Below, piece after piece: positions 22,759 through 35,014 of a stretch of DNA of 64,000 nt. Every line of letters begins with the position of its first letter. The stretch's first letter is position 1. A program made the position numbers and the translations under genes. Under the pieces are notes generated by a model that was given only the letters and a program-made list of their open reading frames with translations, had not been told where the DNA came from and did not search any database. Source of the stretch: Neckera pumila (taxonomy: Eukaryota; Streptophyta; Bryopsida; Hypnales; Neckeraceae); assembly GCA_963969595.1 (NCBI GenBank), contig OZ018412.1, forward strand, positions 17,858,501-17,922,500, read 5' to 3'.

Positions 22759-25700
22759 CTACACAGAAGCCAGCTTCGAGAACGCCAGCCGGATCGTGTT
22801 GCTCTGCAGTTGGCTCGCATGCTTGCACACCAGGGCTTCCGTCGCTTGTTCCTCGCTCTCGAACAGGACCAAAGCCTGCTTCTTGCCGTTGGACTCGAAA
22901 ATCTTCGCATTCACCACCGTCCCGTGCGCAGAAAGGTGACTCGTGATGTCTTCCACGGCGATGTCCGCGGGAAGGCTCGACACGTGAATCATCTTCGTCG
23001 GGGCGCAGCAGTAGCGGTAGTTCTTCGCAGCGTTGCGGTTGAAACGGTTCAGAGGAGAAGAAGAGAAGTCCGAAGTGTCCGGCGACGGGTTGATCTGGGC
23101 ATGCTTCGAAAAGTTCACATCCATCCGTTTACCAAACAAAGTCACGCCCTGCACGGGACAGATCACACGCGTCACACGACAAACTTCAAAACCGAAACGT
23201 GCAACCGAAAAGAGAGGACTCACACCCCAACACACGCACCTTCAGGTAGTTGAACGCCAGCTCCGCCTGGAAACCATCCCCCATCTGGATCAGAGCGTGG
23301 TCGGGCTTGTTGTGAAGAATCTTGATACGAACGATGTTCCCATAGTTCGAGAAAAGGTTGAACAGCTTGTCCGCCTCGATTTTCTGCACAAAGTCGACCA
23401 ACGTCTCAATCACCCGGGGACTTCACCCCAAAACCATCCGAGAAAAAACAAGCCCTCGACTGGGAAAAACTCATGGGGACAGCAACTCAAACCCTCTCCG
23501 GGAATCACCTCGGGAACCAGATTCGAGACCAGGAGGGTGCTCCTATCGTTGGTGCCGGTGATGCCCGGCGGAAGCACACCACCGAACGCCGCGGCGGCCG
23601 CAGATGCTCCACCCATCGGAACCTACACAAGACAACCAGTACACGCGCCTCAGAGATAGATAGCAACACGGACCCCAGAACAAACATCGCACAACAACTC
23701 CAGAAACAACTCATCACGAAACACTCGCAAAACTGTACCTGGTACGAGTTCATGCCAAGGGGGGGATGGCCTCCGGACTGCTGAAAACCTCCTGCTCCAG
23801 AAAATCAAACTCAAAACCGAGGGATAACAGGGGGGAAAATTAAAAACACCACGAACAACCAAAATCACGCGCAAGACGGAATGCTACCATGATGGAATCA
23901 TGTGCCGGCCATACCTGGCCTGGGCCCTCCCGCCTGCATACTGTAGATGTTGCCACCCTCCCCAAATAGCGAAGACTGCACCAACACAAACCGACCTCGT
24001 TAAAAATGCACACCACCAAAGCCTGCCGTCCCGAAGCCCGACCAAGCGACCAAGGCAACCTCATTCACATAGGCATACAAGCTTGCACGGGGGGCAATGC
24101 CTCGGGGCTGGCAAACACAAAGAAACACCTCACAGGGAACTCACATCCGCTGATACAGGAGGAACATCACACCTGGCTCTTGAAAACGTACCGACACACC
24201 CGGAATTGGAATTCAAAATGCGGACCACAAAAAAGACTGCACCGGACGTACCATGATGTTGTTGCCCGGATTTCCAGGTCGAGACTGCTCCGAGGGCAAC
24301 GCCGCATTCGTGAAATCCCTGAAGTCCAACACCTCAAAAGCTTCAGAGATTCAGACTTCACACAACGGCGCACACCGTGGACACAACGCACCGAGACATG
24401 CGCAGCACCACTACACGACGGGGGACAACGACGGGGGACACTCGCTACAAGCCACGATCGGGAAAAGACTCAACCTCCCCATCACCAAGGTTTCTCGACA
24501 TCTCCGAACCTCAAACTGCAATGCCAACAGGGACTAGGGAAACAGCACAACGGACACACTCACAGAACGCAAGGGACCGTCCCACTGGATAACAACACAC
24601 GCAGGCTCCGTAAACACGACACTAGAATCGATCAGTCCTTTCCAAACAGGAAACACAACCAACTGAACCTCACCTCGTCCGCTCGTTGTTGTAGTTCACC
24701 TGCAGCTCCTGAAGGCTGGACAGCAGCAATTACACTCAATCAGAAAGGGGCGGAACCACAACCCAACACCCAAATCACATCTTCCTGGCCCACCAAACGC
24801 TTTCGTCTCAAAACGAGGATCAAACAGCTACAGTAGGCGCGCAGAACGAACACTCGTACCAAACGACACGGACGACCACGAAGACGACTCACGAACAGAC
24901 AGAAAAAAGGAAGACGCTTACTTGGAAAATTGGATATCCAGCGTACAGCAACCATCGTAGATGTTGCGACCCTACAATCAAAAAACAGCTCGCGGATCAG
25001 AACAGCAGCACCTGGAAACTTCACAAACAACGAAAACGACTCGAGACAATTCCAACCACGACACTCACTTGCAGCGTGTTTCTGGCTTGCGTGGCACTCG
25101 GTTGGGATGCATATTGCAGCAAAGCTTGAAGACCTGCACAAAGGGACACAAAAGCAGATGAGACACACATACAACGGCTGGCATGCGACACGCACATGGT
25201 TCTCTGGGGGAGGAAGACGGAATAGAGAAAGCCACACAAAAACAGAAAAATGATAAGGAAAGGAGAGAAGGAACCAAGAAAAAAACAAGAAATCATCCCA
25301 CAGATGCCAGGCACTGCAGCTGGAACTCATTCTACTATGCAAGGACAACCATCACGCGCACAACAAACGTCGACGAACCACAAGTCGCTTAACCCTCCAC
25401 ATATCCTGCCGGACCTTTGAAACGGAATCCACACATTTGCGGGACGTCTGTAGTCCTCAACAACCAACCCATGAACCTAAAAGACACCGCCCACCGCACC
25501 GGCTACCATGGACCGGTACAGTTCGCCGGATTCACTCCATCACACACACACACGAGGATCCAACGAGAACAGGGAAGAGGAAGAAGCCAAGAGAAAAAAG
25601 TGGAAACAAAAAGGAAGGTCCACAGAAGCCACAGAGAACAGGGATAGCAAAGACAGAAGAGAAGCTGACCAGCTGACTTTTGGAAGGTGACGATCTTCTC

Positions 25701-27323
25701 GACAAAGCCATGAGGGGAAAACACTTGGTGCAGCACATCCACGGTGATAGGATAAAGCGGGTTGTGTATGGTAATTAAAAGAATTCGGTTGGGCAGCAGA
25801 TCCTGGAGAATAGCAAAGCAGAGACAAGTCCAACAGTTCCCCAGCACGGGAAAAGGGAAGGAGGAAAGGAGTGAGAGAAGCAAGAGAAGAAAGGCGAGCA
25901 GAAAGAGGAAGAAAGACCAACGACGGACCAGGAAGGAACAGGACTCACATGCCCAGAACACAAGCGTCACGAGGAATGAACTCGACAGAGAGGGTTGTCA
26001 TCCAAGCCTGACCTGCTCTGCGGGGGCCCGCCTCGTCTGTCCATTCTGGTCGGGGGTAGTCAGTTCCTGATGGGAGGAGAACTGCATGTACACATTCCGA
26101 CTCCTGCCAGATCCACACACACGCACACCAAATAAGAGCAAGGAATACACTTTGGATACCATTTCGCCCTTCACGTTGCAAAACCTAAGTTCTCTCAGGG
26201 GTGACATCACTCAACAACTGAACCAAGTCCTCACTTACCGCACACTGGGTTGAACCGTGGTGTAGTACTGCATCACATTGACGGCAGATGGGATGTCCGT
26301 CATCTGCAACAGAGCCTGCACATCCCAAAATCAAGCCCACAGAATGAGCCATCGTTGCACGAGCAAGACAAAACAGCTCACAACAATGCAGCTGCTGGTC
26401 GCTTTTGCAAAGCATTATCCAACTCAACCCTCCCAGGATACGACCGAAATACTGAATGCCAAATCTTTATCATCTGTGAGATCCGGGCCCAACTGTCCAC
26501 ACGAACCTGATTCTTTGCGCGCAGCATAACCACTTTCTGCACCACTCCGAACGATTGGGCCAGCTGGAGAAGGTCATGCTGGAAAGCCGACACAGAAAAT
26601 CAGCCAAGGTCAAAAATCCATGCCTCCAAAATAACAGACCTCAGCTTATTGATTACCATCGTTTTTACACACTATGTCTATGTTAACCGGCAGCCGACAC
26701 TGCCACCATAACTTCACCACAACTCTTTTTACGCCTGTCATAACTTCACCACAGGTCGAGGACACTTCTGCCGAGTGCATGCGACAAGCTTGCTCGTAAC
26801 CTGCTATGTAATATACTCCCCAACAAGTTGCAAAAACTCACTCTGTGGGAAAGCGCCCACACGCCAGGTGGCAGCAACTGCAGGACACACTAGAACTAGT
26901 AGTTCATTTCAACCAAGATTCGCAGCCAAGATTATCTGGTGATCGATTACTTCATTGACGCTCACTTCTCACTCACTATTTCGACACCCGTGACTTAGCA
27001 CTAAATCTTCCTAGCACACTTTCTATTCAAAACACCAAGCACTGCTTTTGAGGATCTGTCCCATACCCTCCGCCTCTCGGATGTGAAAACCTAAGCTTGC
27101 ACACTCATTACCGAAAATCAAGACTCTTTCCATTCCATTACTCGCTCGTTGCTTCGGAACTTTATCAAACGACATGTATGTTACATACCGAGCACTCATC
27201 CGAAATCATGTGGGTGTCTAAGTTTCACACCGCCACAAAGGAGTGGGAAAAGGATAGAAAACACACCTCCGATATTTCCGGACCCACGTTTCGTATATGC
27301 AGCACTTTTGAAGGCTCAGTCAT
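22759..27323 (-). CDS. PTB3: Polypyrimidine tract-binding protein, PTB3-type, copy B (15 coding exons, 484 aa)
   Basis: Inverted partner of copy A with the same exon layout, in order of translation: 27267-27323, 26507-26578, 26239-26315, 26013-26103, 25670-25802, 25069-25133, 24922-24971, 24674-24715, 24252-24318, 24069-24107, 23915-23975, 23739-23791, 23509-23622, 23240-23383, 22759-23148. Exon 1 lies outside the identical core and differs from copy A only by silent changes, again giving MTEPSKVLHIRNVG. Exon 1's donor GAG|GTGTGT differs slightly from copy A (GAG|GTGTTG). Purifying selection on exon 1, together with retained leader splice signals, suggests the gene is or was recently functional. 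Exons 2-15 carry no independent evidence because they are identical to copy A. The predicted protein is the same as copy A. Confidence 0.87.
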
Positions 27324-29300
27324 CTTCACGTTCGCAACGGGCGCTGCACATGAAACGACGCTATGCATCATCAGATTGCCAGTTCACAACTCGGACAAGT
27401 AAATTGTCACCGACGTTCAGCAAGCCTGTCTGCACATCGCATGTCAAGTACCCGTTCAGAGGAGTAGACTGAAATGTTCAGTACTAATCGTCACCACACC
27501 ACGCACGCTGCTCTGCTCACTGCGATTTACACAATCGTCACTTCCCCACGCCTAGGTTCCATCAATTTCTCACAACGCCTTCAGACTGTACAACATCGCC
27601 ACGAACGAGGACCACGCTCACAGACTTCAGACACGTGAAAAAACCCTCAACTTCACCAGCAAAGGACGAAGGCATACACCAGACACAGTCCCACCTTGCA
27701 AATGCCTGATAGGGTGCCTCATAATGTATATGCTTGAGAGAGAGGAGAGATGACAGAGATTTGGTCTTTCGGGGAGATCTGTTGTATGGCCGCGGTAGCA
27801 CCAACCAATTGCACCGACATCAATGAACACTAATGTTGCCACAGGAAGAGCAATTGAAGAAGAAAAACATGGCACGAATGAGAAAGGCTTCGACGACCAC
27901 TCTATGGAGCAAAGAGGAGCAATGCACTGACCGTGGTCGCAGAGGAGCCACTACACAGCAGCATTCCAAAAAAGAGTTACAACGTTGCAAAAAACATAAC
28001 TGTCTCACTGGCTGCGCCACAGAAACATGGACATCTACTGCATTGAACAAACGCCCAAATAGGATTTTTCCACGCATCCATCTTCCCATTCCGCAAACCC
28101 GGCGTTCAGAGACATTACCCTGGCTCACTGGATGACGACATAGGCAAGGCCGAAGACTACGAGACCACCCAGGGGACCAAGGAGGCCATAAAAATCTACA
28201 AGGTCAAACTCTACTCGTTCAAAATCCACCCTAACCAAAATCCGCCGATTCCCTCACGTTGCAGGAACGTCACATACATTGCCAGTTCTCACTCAATTTT
28301 CAGCAACAATTTCTGGAATCGGAAGAAGAAGAAGCGTGGTGAGGAGAGAAGCAGGATTGGAAAAATTACAACACTCACCAAGGTCACTAGAGTCAGCGTC
28401 CAATATTCCCGGTCCGCAGTCAGGCTTCCTTATTGAAAACTAAAAGTGCACACCACCAGATAACCCTAAGGTGCCCCCGCGTCTCCGGTACCTGAATAAC
28501 GAACGACGCAAGCAGAACTTAAAAGGGGCTCGCGTGGATGCGGTCACGGACAACCAAAGAAAAACCCACACCAGACAGCGTGAGACAAATCCCGCTCGGA
28601 GACGGAATCGTGATCGAAGAGAAGGAAGAGGTTGGTTCGAGAAGAGCATGTGCAGGGGTACTTGAAGATGAAGTACACTGTACAAGGACGGAAACTCCAA
28701 CCTCATACCACAACTCGTGACTTCCAACCCAAGAAAAGAAAGCAAACAAAATTCATGAAACACAGGAACACGGGAAGCGGACAAACGAACGAGGCAAAAA
28801 ACGCACAAAGCCTTGAAATTTGGCATGCTTACCTCGCAGCATGCAGAGCCCGGCACGCCACGAATGAGCAACCAAGCAGAATCGCAAAGCAAATCCAAAG
28901 CGCAATGCAAACCCCGGCCCTCGCTCCGCCACGATCACGGCCAGTGCAAACCACACGGGCGGGCGCACGTAACGAAGACTTCACACGCAACCCGCGCAAC
29001 TCCGCGACGGTGACGACAAGTGCGAACGCTAAACTTACACAACCCTAAGTGACCTCCCACGGGGCCCGCGCACGGAAAAGATACCCAAATTCAGGTGGTC
29101 CCGATTCCCGAATGAAAGGACTGATGTGCAGCAGCAGCAGCAGCAGCAATTGAAAACGCAAACCTGCCAAACCAACGGAATGCCAGCCTCAAGCAGCAGG
29201 CAGGCAGGCACGCATCTCCGTACCCTAATAATGTCCGCGGGGTACCGGCGCTCATAGCGTTCCACTTAACGGGGCCGTGACTGCAGGGCCGCACGACAGC
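27324..29300 (-). promoter_or_regulatory. PTB3 copy B promoter and 5' leader, diverged from copy A
   Basis: Reverse-complement homology to 4085-5839 runs to about 29300 with many substitutions and indels. Shared leader splice signals include the donor GAG|GTAAG at 28833/28832. Homology ends shortly before the foldback element at 29435. Regulatory divergence between the two copies is therefore possible even though the proteins are the same. Confidence 0.5.
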
Positions 29301-29434
29301 GGCAGGAGATTCCGGAGCCTGCCGCAAAGATGCTCAGTCGGGTTGCTATTTCCGGAGGGTGCAGCGTAATTTTGTGGGCTAAAAATGGAAAGCAGTTCGT
29401 TAATGGTTTTCAGAAAGATGGAATTGTCATATCA

Positions 29435-30181
29435 ACTAGTGTGACCCTGTGCTGTTGGCCCAATTTTCATCTACTCCCGGTTCTACTCCTGGTTCTACTT
29501 CCGATTCTACTCCGAGTTCTACTCCCGGTTCCACTCCCAGTACCAGGAACGCCACCAAAATCAAAGTAAAAGTAATTTTCTAATTTTTTAATCAATAAAT
29601 ACTTTGAAATTCAATAACTTTTGCACCACTGCTCCAAACGCCACGAAACCAAGCCGGTGCACCCCTCCTCGGCGAGAGCTTTCCAACGGTACCAAGCACG
29701 CGGCCAGGGGATGCACGGTCAGGAAGTTGTCCATGCTACAAACAAAACAAAACAAACAAACAAACAAACAAACAAACAAACAAACAAACAAACAAACAAA
29801 CAAACAAACAAACAAACAAACAAACAAACAAATTTAAGGTTGTTTGTTTGTTTGTTTGTTTTGTTTTGTTTTGTTTGTAGCATGGACAACTTCCTGACCG
29901 TGCGTCCCCCGGCCACGTGCTTGGTACCGTCGGAAAGCTCTCGCCGAGGAGGGGTGCACTGGCTTGGTTTCGTGGCGTTTGGAGCGGTGATGCAAAAGTT
30001 ATTGAATTTCAAAGTATTTATTGATTAAAAAATTAGAAAATTACTTTTACTTTGATTTTGGTGGCGTTCTTGGTACTGGGAGTGGAACCGGGAGTAGAAC
30101 TGGGAGTAGAATTGGAAGTAGAACCAGGAGTGGAACCGGGAGTAGATGAAAATTGGACCAACGGCACAGGGTCACACTAGT
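29435..30181. mobile_element. 747-bp foldback element with long terminal inverted repeats
   Basis: The left arm from 29435 (ACTAGTGTGACCCTGTGC) pairs with the right arm ending at 30181, with coordinate sum 59616. The arms are about 330-370 bp with scattered mismatches. The centre is a (CAAA)n tract at about 29745-29831 followed by its inverse (GTTT)n at 29840-29878. A clean target-site duplication was not seen. The element sits immediately outside the homologous part of PTB3 arm B. Confidence 0.75.
29472..29545. repeat. 12-bp minisatellite inside the foldback arm
   Basis: About six units of CTACTCCCGGTT with variants. The inverse lies in the opposite arm at about 30070-30145. Confidence 0.8.
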
Positions 30182-30315
30182 CATAAAATGAAATAATGGA
30201 AGACAGCAGCTCTTCACTAAACTAACATAACATTTAGTAGCAATCATTGCTACTGCCTTCCGCGGACAAAATGATGTGGAACATCAGAAACTAATCCCCC
30301 CACTATGTCAGTGTT

Positions 30316-30499
30316 GTTGCAATACTATTTCATAGGGCCTGTAGTTCAGTAAAGAAACTTTACTGTTACAGTATTGTCTCAGTACTGCAACAATATAGTT
30401 TCAATGGGTCCATTGGAACTATACTGTTGCAGTATTGTCTCAGTACTATAACAGTATAGTTTCTTTACTAAATTGTGGGCCCTATGAAACAATATTGTT
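30316..30499. mobile_element. Small palindromic MITE, about 180 bp
   Basis: The left half (CATAGGGCC ... AGTAAAGAAACT ... CAGTATTGTCTCAGTACTG) is the inverse complement of the right half, centred near 30408. The repeat occupies almost the whole unit, as in foldback MITEs. No coding capacity. Confidence 0.7.
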
Positions 30500-31099
30500 T
30501 CAATGGGGGGTACTTTCCTGATGAATATCCCACATCATTTCATCCAAGAGATGAAATGGTGTGCTATATTCCACACCAAATCAATAGTTGTAAGGACACT
30601 TGGCAAAACTTGGCAAATCTTATCAAGGTGTCTGGGTCAATTACAAGCAACGATTCCCAAACTGGCTAAATTTTACTTGTTTTCTACTTTATTTTTTTTG
30701 CCCTCAATGTAAATTTTTTTTAAAATCTTCCAAAAATGAACATTTGGCTAAAAACCTTGAACCCATTTTGAGATCACTGGTTACAAGGTCGCAGCTGCAC
30801 ATTGGGGTTTATGGCAAGTAAAATACTTTAAAATAAATCTATAAACAAAATAGGAAACTTATTCAAAATGGCAATCAATTTATAGAGGTCAATTATCTCA
30901 ATGCCTAAATTATATCACTTTGATGTGATTGCCATTCATGTTTTGTGTTCTCTAAGGAGTAAGGACAAGAGAAACTCTTCATATACACATGGGGTGGTAG
31001 GAGATAGAGCAACCCATGTGGGATAAATACATTAGAATTTGTAGTTTTCCAAGCCAACTCATAGTTTAGTCAACAACAAAGAATTGTGTTAAAAGTAGA
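30500..31099. other. AT-rich intergenic DNA
   Basis: No gene or structured repeat recognised. Confidence 0.4.
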
Positions 31100-31827
31100 A
31101 TTTTAGACCTCATTTAGGCATAGTAGAATAACTTTTCTCAAAAACTTTGAACTAAAAAAAGTTGGCGAATAAAGATAGGTTTCACCTCCAAAAAGCCATT
31201 TGGCATTTTGAATCTCCAATCAAAAGTTATAGACAAATTTGAGAGAGGGGTTTGAATGGATATTTTCTTTAACATTTTTAATATAGGATAAATTACTTTT
31301 ATTCTTAAAAAAAAAAAAAAAAAAATAGAAGTAGGTATGAAATAGGAGGAAAAACAAAATTGTTAATAGCTTTAAGTGGAATTTAAATACACTAATTCCA
31401 ACAGTGAGATTATACTAGAAAGAAAGTTGACCATGTAGATGTTTTTCTATGAAAAATGTGAAATTGATTTAAAAAGTAAATCCAATATGTTGTTTTCTCA
31501 AGAAGATGCAATGGTTGCTTGCAAACAAAAAAAAGCTTTATCACTTTTACATCACTAATCTAAATGGAATGAATCAAAGGTTTCTATGTAGACAAAAATA
31601 CAATCTATGATAAATATAAATCTATTTCGTTGAACTGAATTGGGACTTAGAGTGGCATAACTTTTGTTCCTCGCCATTGATTGAAATAAAAGTTAAATTC
31701 CCATAAAGCTATTGATTGTATTTTTTTGTTCCAAAAATAGTTTTAGAAAATCATGTCAAGAACTATGATCACACAAGCCTACCTAAAATCCCAAGTGTCC
31801 ACAAAGGAACTTTGGAACTTTAGGGGT
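31100..31827 (+). mobile_element. MITE copy 3, 5' end not identified
   Basis: The right end GAACTTTAGGGGT is intact (ends 31827, followed by TAA). The internal landmark GAAGTAGGTATGAAATAGGAGG is at 31329. The left terminus with the ACCCCTAAAGG motif was not found, so the start given is approximate and the copy is probably truncated. Confidence 0.5.
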
Positions 31828-32448
31828 TAATAATGACTTTTATATAAAAGTTGTAAAATATAATCCATAGATCATATTGATATAGTTAGTTCAAGTGCTA
31901 CAGTAACCAACATTTTCACTGAAATTTGAATCCAAAAATTAAAAATTCTTTCAATTAATGATTGAATATTTGTAATTTCTATAAGTTTTGTTTTCTTTGA
32001 TTTCAAAATGTTAAATTCTCATTGTAATGATTTTTAATTAAGATTCTTATTTTACTTACAATTTATGGCAATTCTTTTTAGAGTCATTTCTTGAATAATT
32101 CAAAAAGTTCCTAAAAAAGTTGGATGAAAAAAAGGAGTTAGCATATACTTGTGAAATATATATTTAAATCATCCGTTGCATGTTCAAAATTTGAACATCT
32201 GGTCTTCAAGTGTTAATTCCAGTTGACTCCCCTATATATGATCAGATGGAACTGCACATGCCCTAGTTAGCTATTCAAGGATTGATTATTAGGTCATTTA
32301 ATTAAAATGTTCCTTGAACATTGCATCCAAACCTTGGCATGACATGTAGTTTCTGCATGAGCCCATCACCACCCACCCGTGCTATGTCTCGAATTCACTC
32401 CTCGATCTCTTGTTCTGTGTTTTCACTCGTGGATTCAGGGACATGGAT
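31828..32448. other. AT-rich intergenic DNA
   Basis: No feature recognised apart from the downstream side of the possible gene at 32449-32860. Confidence 0.4.
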
Positions 32449-32860
32449 TCAGGGACACCGTCGCTCGTTTGATTTCGAAAGAACACCGTCCAGATTACTA
32501 CGGAATGTCAAATATCTGTCCCAGTGATCCTCATGCTGCATATTAGACTGGAAATTTCTAAATCAAATGGTCAGAGATGAAAACGGAATTGTAAAGACCA
32601 CTGGATGAGTCAAAGGTGGAGAAACAAAAGACATGGAAAATGTACTCACTGGATTTCTGAGCTGCTGCGCGCGGGCGCCGCGCCGGGAGTCGAGAAAAAA
32701 CCTCCACCCGAAGCTAGCTCCAAACGGCGAGGACCCCATCGCTGCCACACTGGATTGCACTCCAGCCGGAGCTAGGGTGCCAAAAATTGACGTAAACCAC
32801 TCGCGGGACTTCTCCCGTTCATTTTGCGGGGAAGTTTCTACGCCGTAATGCCTGATTACG
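32449..32860 (-). CDS. Two possible exons of an unidentified gene
   Basis: In a GC-rich island, a frame open from about 32860 down to 32650 encodes about 70 residues. It includes SREWFTSIFGTLAPAG and GASFGWRFFLDSRRGARAQQ. It ends at a good donor (CCA|GTGAGT, 32650/32649). An acceptor TTTCCAG before 32547 leads in phase to a second exon encoding QHEDHWDRYLTFRSNLDGVL and a stop at 32449-32451. The intron would be 102 bp. No start codon is visible upstream in frame, apart from an internal Met in VAAMGSS, so this may be an internal exon, a gene fragment carried by a transposon, or a pseudogene. I do not recognise the protein. Confidence 0.4.
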
Positions 32861-32974
32861 GGGGCAAACCCGCGTAATCGGGGATTATGGATTTTTCATC
32901 CGGCTTCAATTTATCATCCGGGTTTTCATTGAATTTTGCTTGTGCTTTACGTCGGGCAATACCCTTATCATTGG

Positions 32975-33066
32975 GCATTGTGCCAAATAATTGGCCCTCC
33001 TTGTCGGGCTCTGCCCTCCTTGTCGGCCGATTATTTGGCGCAATGCCCTCCTCTGCGGGCATTGCC
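32975..33066. repeat. Hairpin-forming inverted repeat
   Basis: GGGCATTGTGCCAAATAATTGG pairs with CCGATTATTTGGCGCAATGCCC with about two mismatches. The loop contains a direct repeat GCCCTCCTTGTCGG. Non-coding open frames on both strands overlap it. Confidence 0.6.
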
Positions 33067-33069
33067 CTA

Positions 33070-35010
33070 TACATAGCTCACCTCTACCGACGACACATCT
33101 GGCCCCAGCGCTAGTTGATCTCTTAGATCCCAAGTCACAGCCAGATTGTGCCAGTTAGTCTATCAAAACTTACTTTAGAGGGGTCTAGGGTTTAGTGTTG
33201 GCTCCCATTCTTGAGACATATTGGCAAAGTGCTGCCCAGAACGATGTATTGTGAGGTTCGAATAAGATTCATAAACCGTCACAACTGCAACAAGTCATCA
33301 AATTCATGCGGGGATCCCTTCCCCACAGGGAGATTGGGGAGGCGTTACCCCCCGGTAGAAATTTAGGTGTAACTTGATCCCCTAAAACTTTTTTATTTGT
33401 GGGCCCCCAAACTTTTTTATTTCCCTGGGGGCCCAGCAGGGCGCGAAATGCTTGTCCGCTCAAACAGATCAAAGCGCAAGTTGCGCAATGGGAACCCAAT
33501 TATTTTATTGTAACTTTATTCGGTCGTAAGTTACCAAATTTTGAAATAGGTTGGAGACATAAACCCTAAGGTAGAAGCACCAATAGTCAATCATTTAAGC
33601 AATTTTGGAGCAGATTGTGTGCAATTAGAGGTGATGGAAATTTTTCCCATATAGGAAGATAGGAAATATGGGGTTTGTAAATTTTTTAGAATTATATTCC
33701 CAAAACTGAAATTACTGTGAATTTTGGGAGCCAAAAATTACTCTTCATCAGTAGCAAATGTTTAGACTCTTATAATTCCGATCATTCAAGGAATACTTTT
33801 CCGCTCATTACTTCCTACTTTCTTGCTCACTACTTGGAGACATGTGTCATTACCTTATTAGTTCCAACCTTGAAAAGGACCAAAAAAACATATTCACAAC
33901 TTCCGTTGGAAATCTGTTTCAACTTTGGTTAGAAATACTCCACCCCTACAAATTGGGTATTGGGCGTAGTTGACTACTAGTGCTTCTTCCTAACTACCTA
34001 CAAATATGGAGCTTTGATGACTGTGTGTGGATCCATCAATTGAGAGTATGCTGGGCCAACAGGTCACTCCATTCACATTTTTGGAAGTGCAAATTCTTGA
34101 AGGTCTCTTCACATCTACTAAGGTAGACAAGCCTATTACCATGCAAACTAGCAATCTGAATATCTTGGGGCCAACTCCAAAAGCGGCACATATTTTTCAA
34201 AGGTGCGTGCTTGTTTCAAGAATCAAACCGAAGTAGAATTATAATTTTTAGATTAAAATTGTTATTTCTGTGAATTTTGGAAGTGGTCTGTCCTAAAATT
34301 ACAGAACTATTCATTGAGTGGAGTCATAAACATCCTATAAACAACCCATAACCACTCTTCGATGAATCTAATGGTACTTTAGTATTCACCATTAAAGACT
34401 TGATACATTATCCATTGTTAGCATTAATGTAGTAATTTTGTTAATTAGTGAACAAATTTAGATGTGTTTTTGGATGGAATTAGGGTCAAAAGTAGGATGA
34501 TGGAATTAGGCAGCAAACGGAAATGGGTTGGTCTACCTTAAAGTTTGTATATTAAAAAATCATGGCCCATGAACCCAATTTGGTCCTTATCTATAGTTGT
34601 CCAATATTTTAGGAGTTGAATGTTGGACAAATGTAGATAGGTTAATATATTGCTTATAATCAAAACCCTCTCCCACGCTACTATTAAGACTCCATTCCCA
34701 CAAGTACACTTGATGGATTAACAATTATCTTTGTCTCAAACCATATATATGGTAACCTAAGGCCAAATCCGTAAACAATATAAAAGAATTTAATCATCTT
34801 TATAAAAATTGCCAAAGGAAGAATTATCCACAAGCAACTTGGTAGGAGGGGAAACTAGGAGGGGAAAGTAGGATGAGCTTTTGAGATAGGCGGACTATTG
34901 GAGTTCAAACTTAGAGAAGTTTGTGAGAATCCCCATGAATGGTAGAGCCCCAAAGGCTTGGAGGCCGGTAGGAAAGGCATTACTATGTTAAAGATAGAAG
35001 ATTAATTCTC
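33070..35010. other. Intergenic DNA between the GC-rich island and the receptor kinase relic
   Basis: A GC-rich patch at about 33300-33480 contains runs of G and C, but I see no gene in it. The rest is AT-rich with no recognised feature. Confidence 0.4.
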
Positions 35011-35014
35011 CAAT

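Larger units (their letters stand above)
21775..26610 (-). repeat. Right arm of the near-identical palindrome core
   Basis: Mirror of 6606-11441 by x to 33216-x, covering exons 2-15, their introns and about 1 kb of 3' flank. Just outside 26610 the sequence departs from copy A, then diverged homology resumes in the rest of intron 1 and the 5' leader. Confidence 0.9.

Noticed and set aside
29588..30028. Open frames with FVCL or NKQT repeats on both strands
   Set aside because: They are translations of the (CAAA)n/(GTTT)n tract at the axis of the foldback element.
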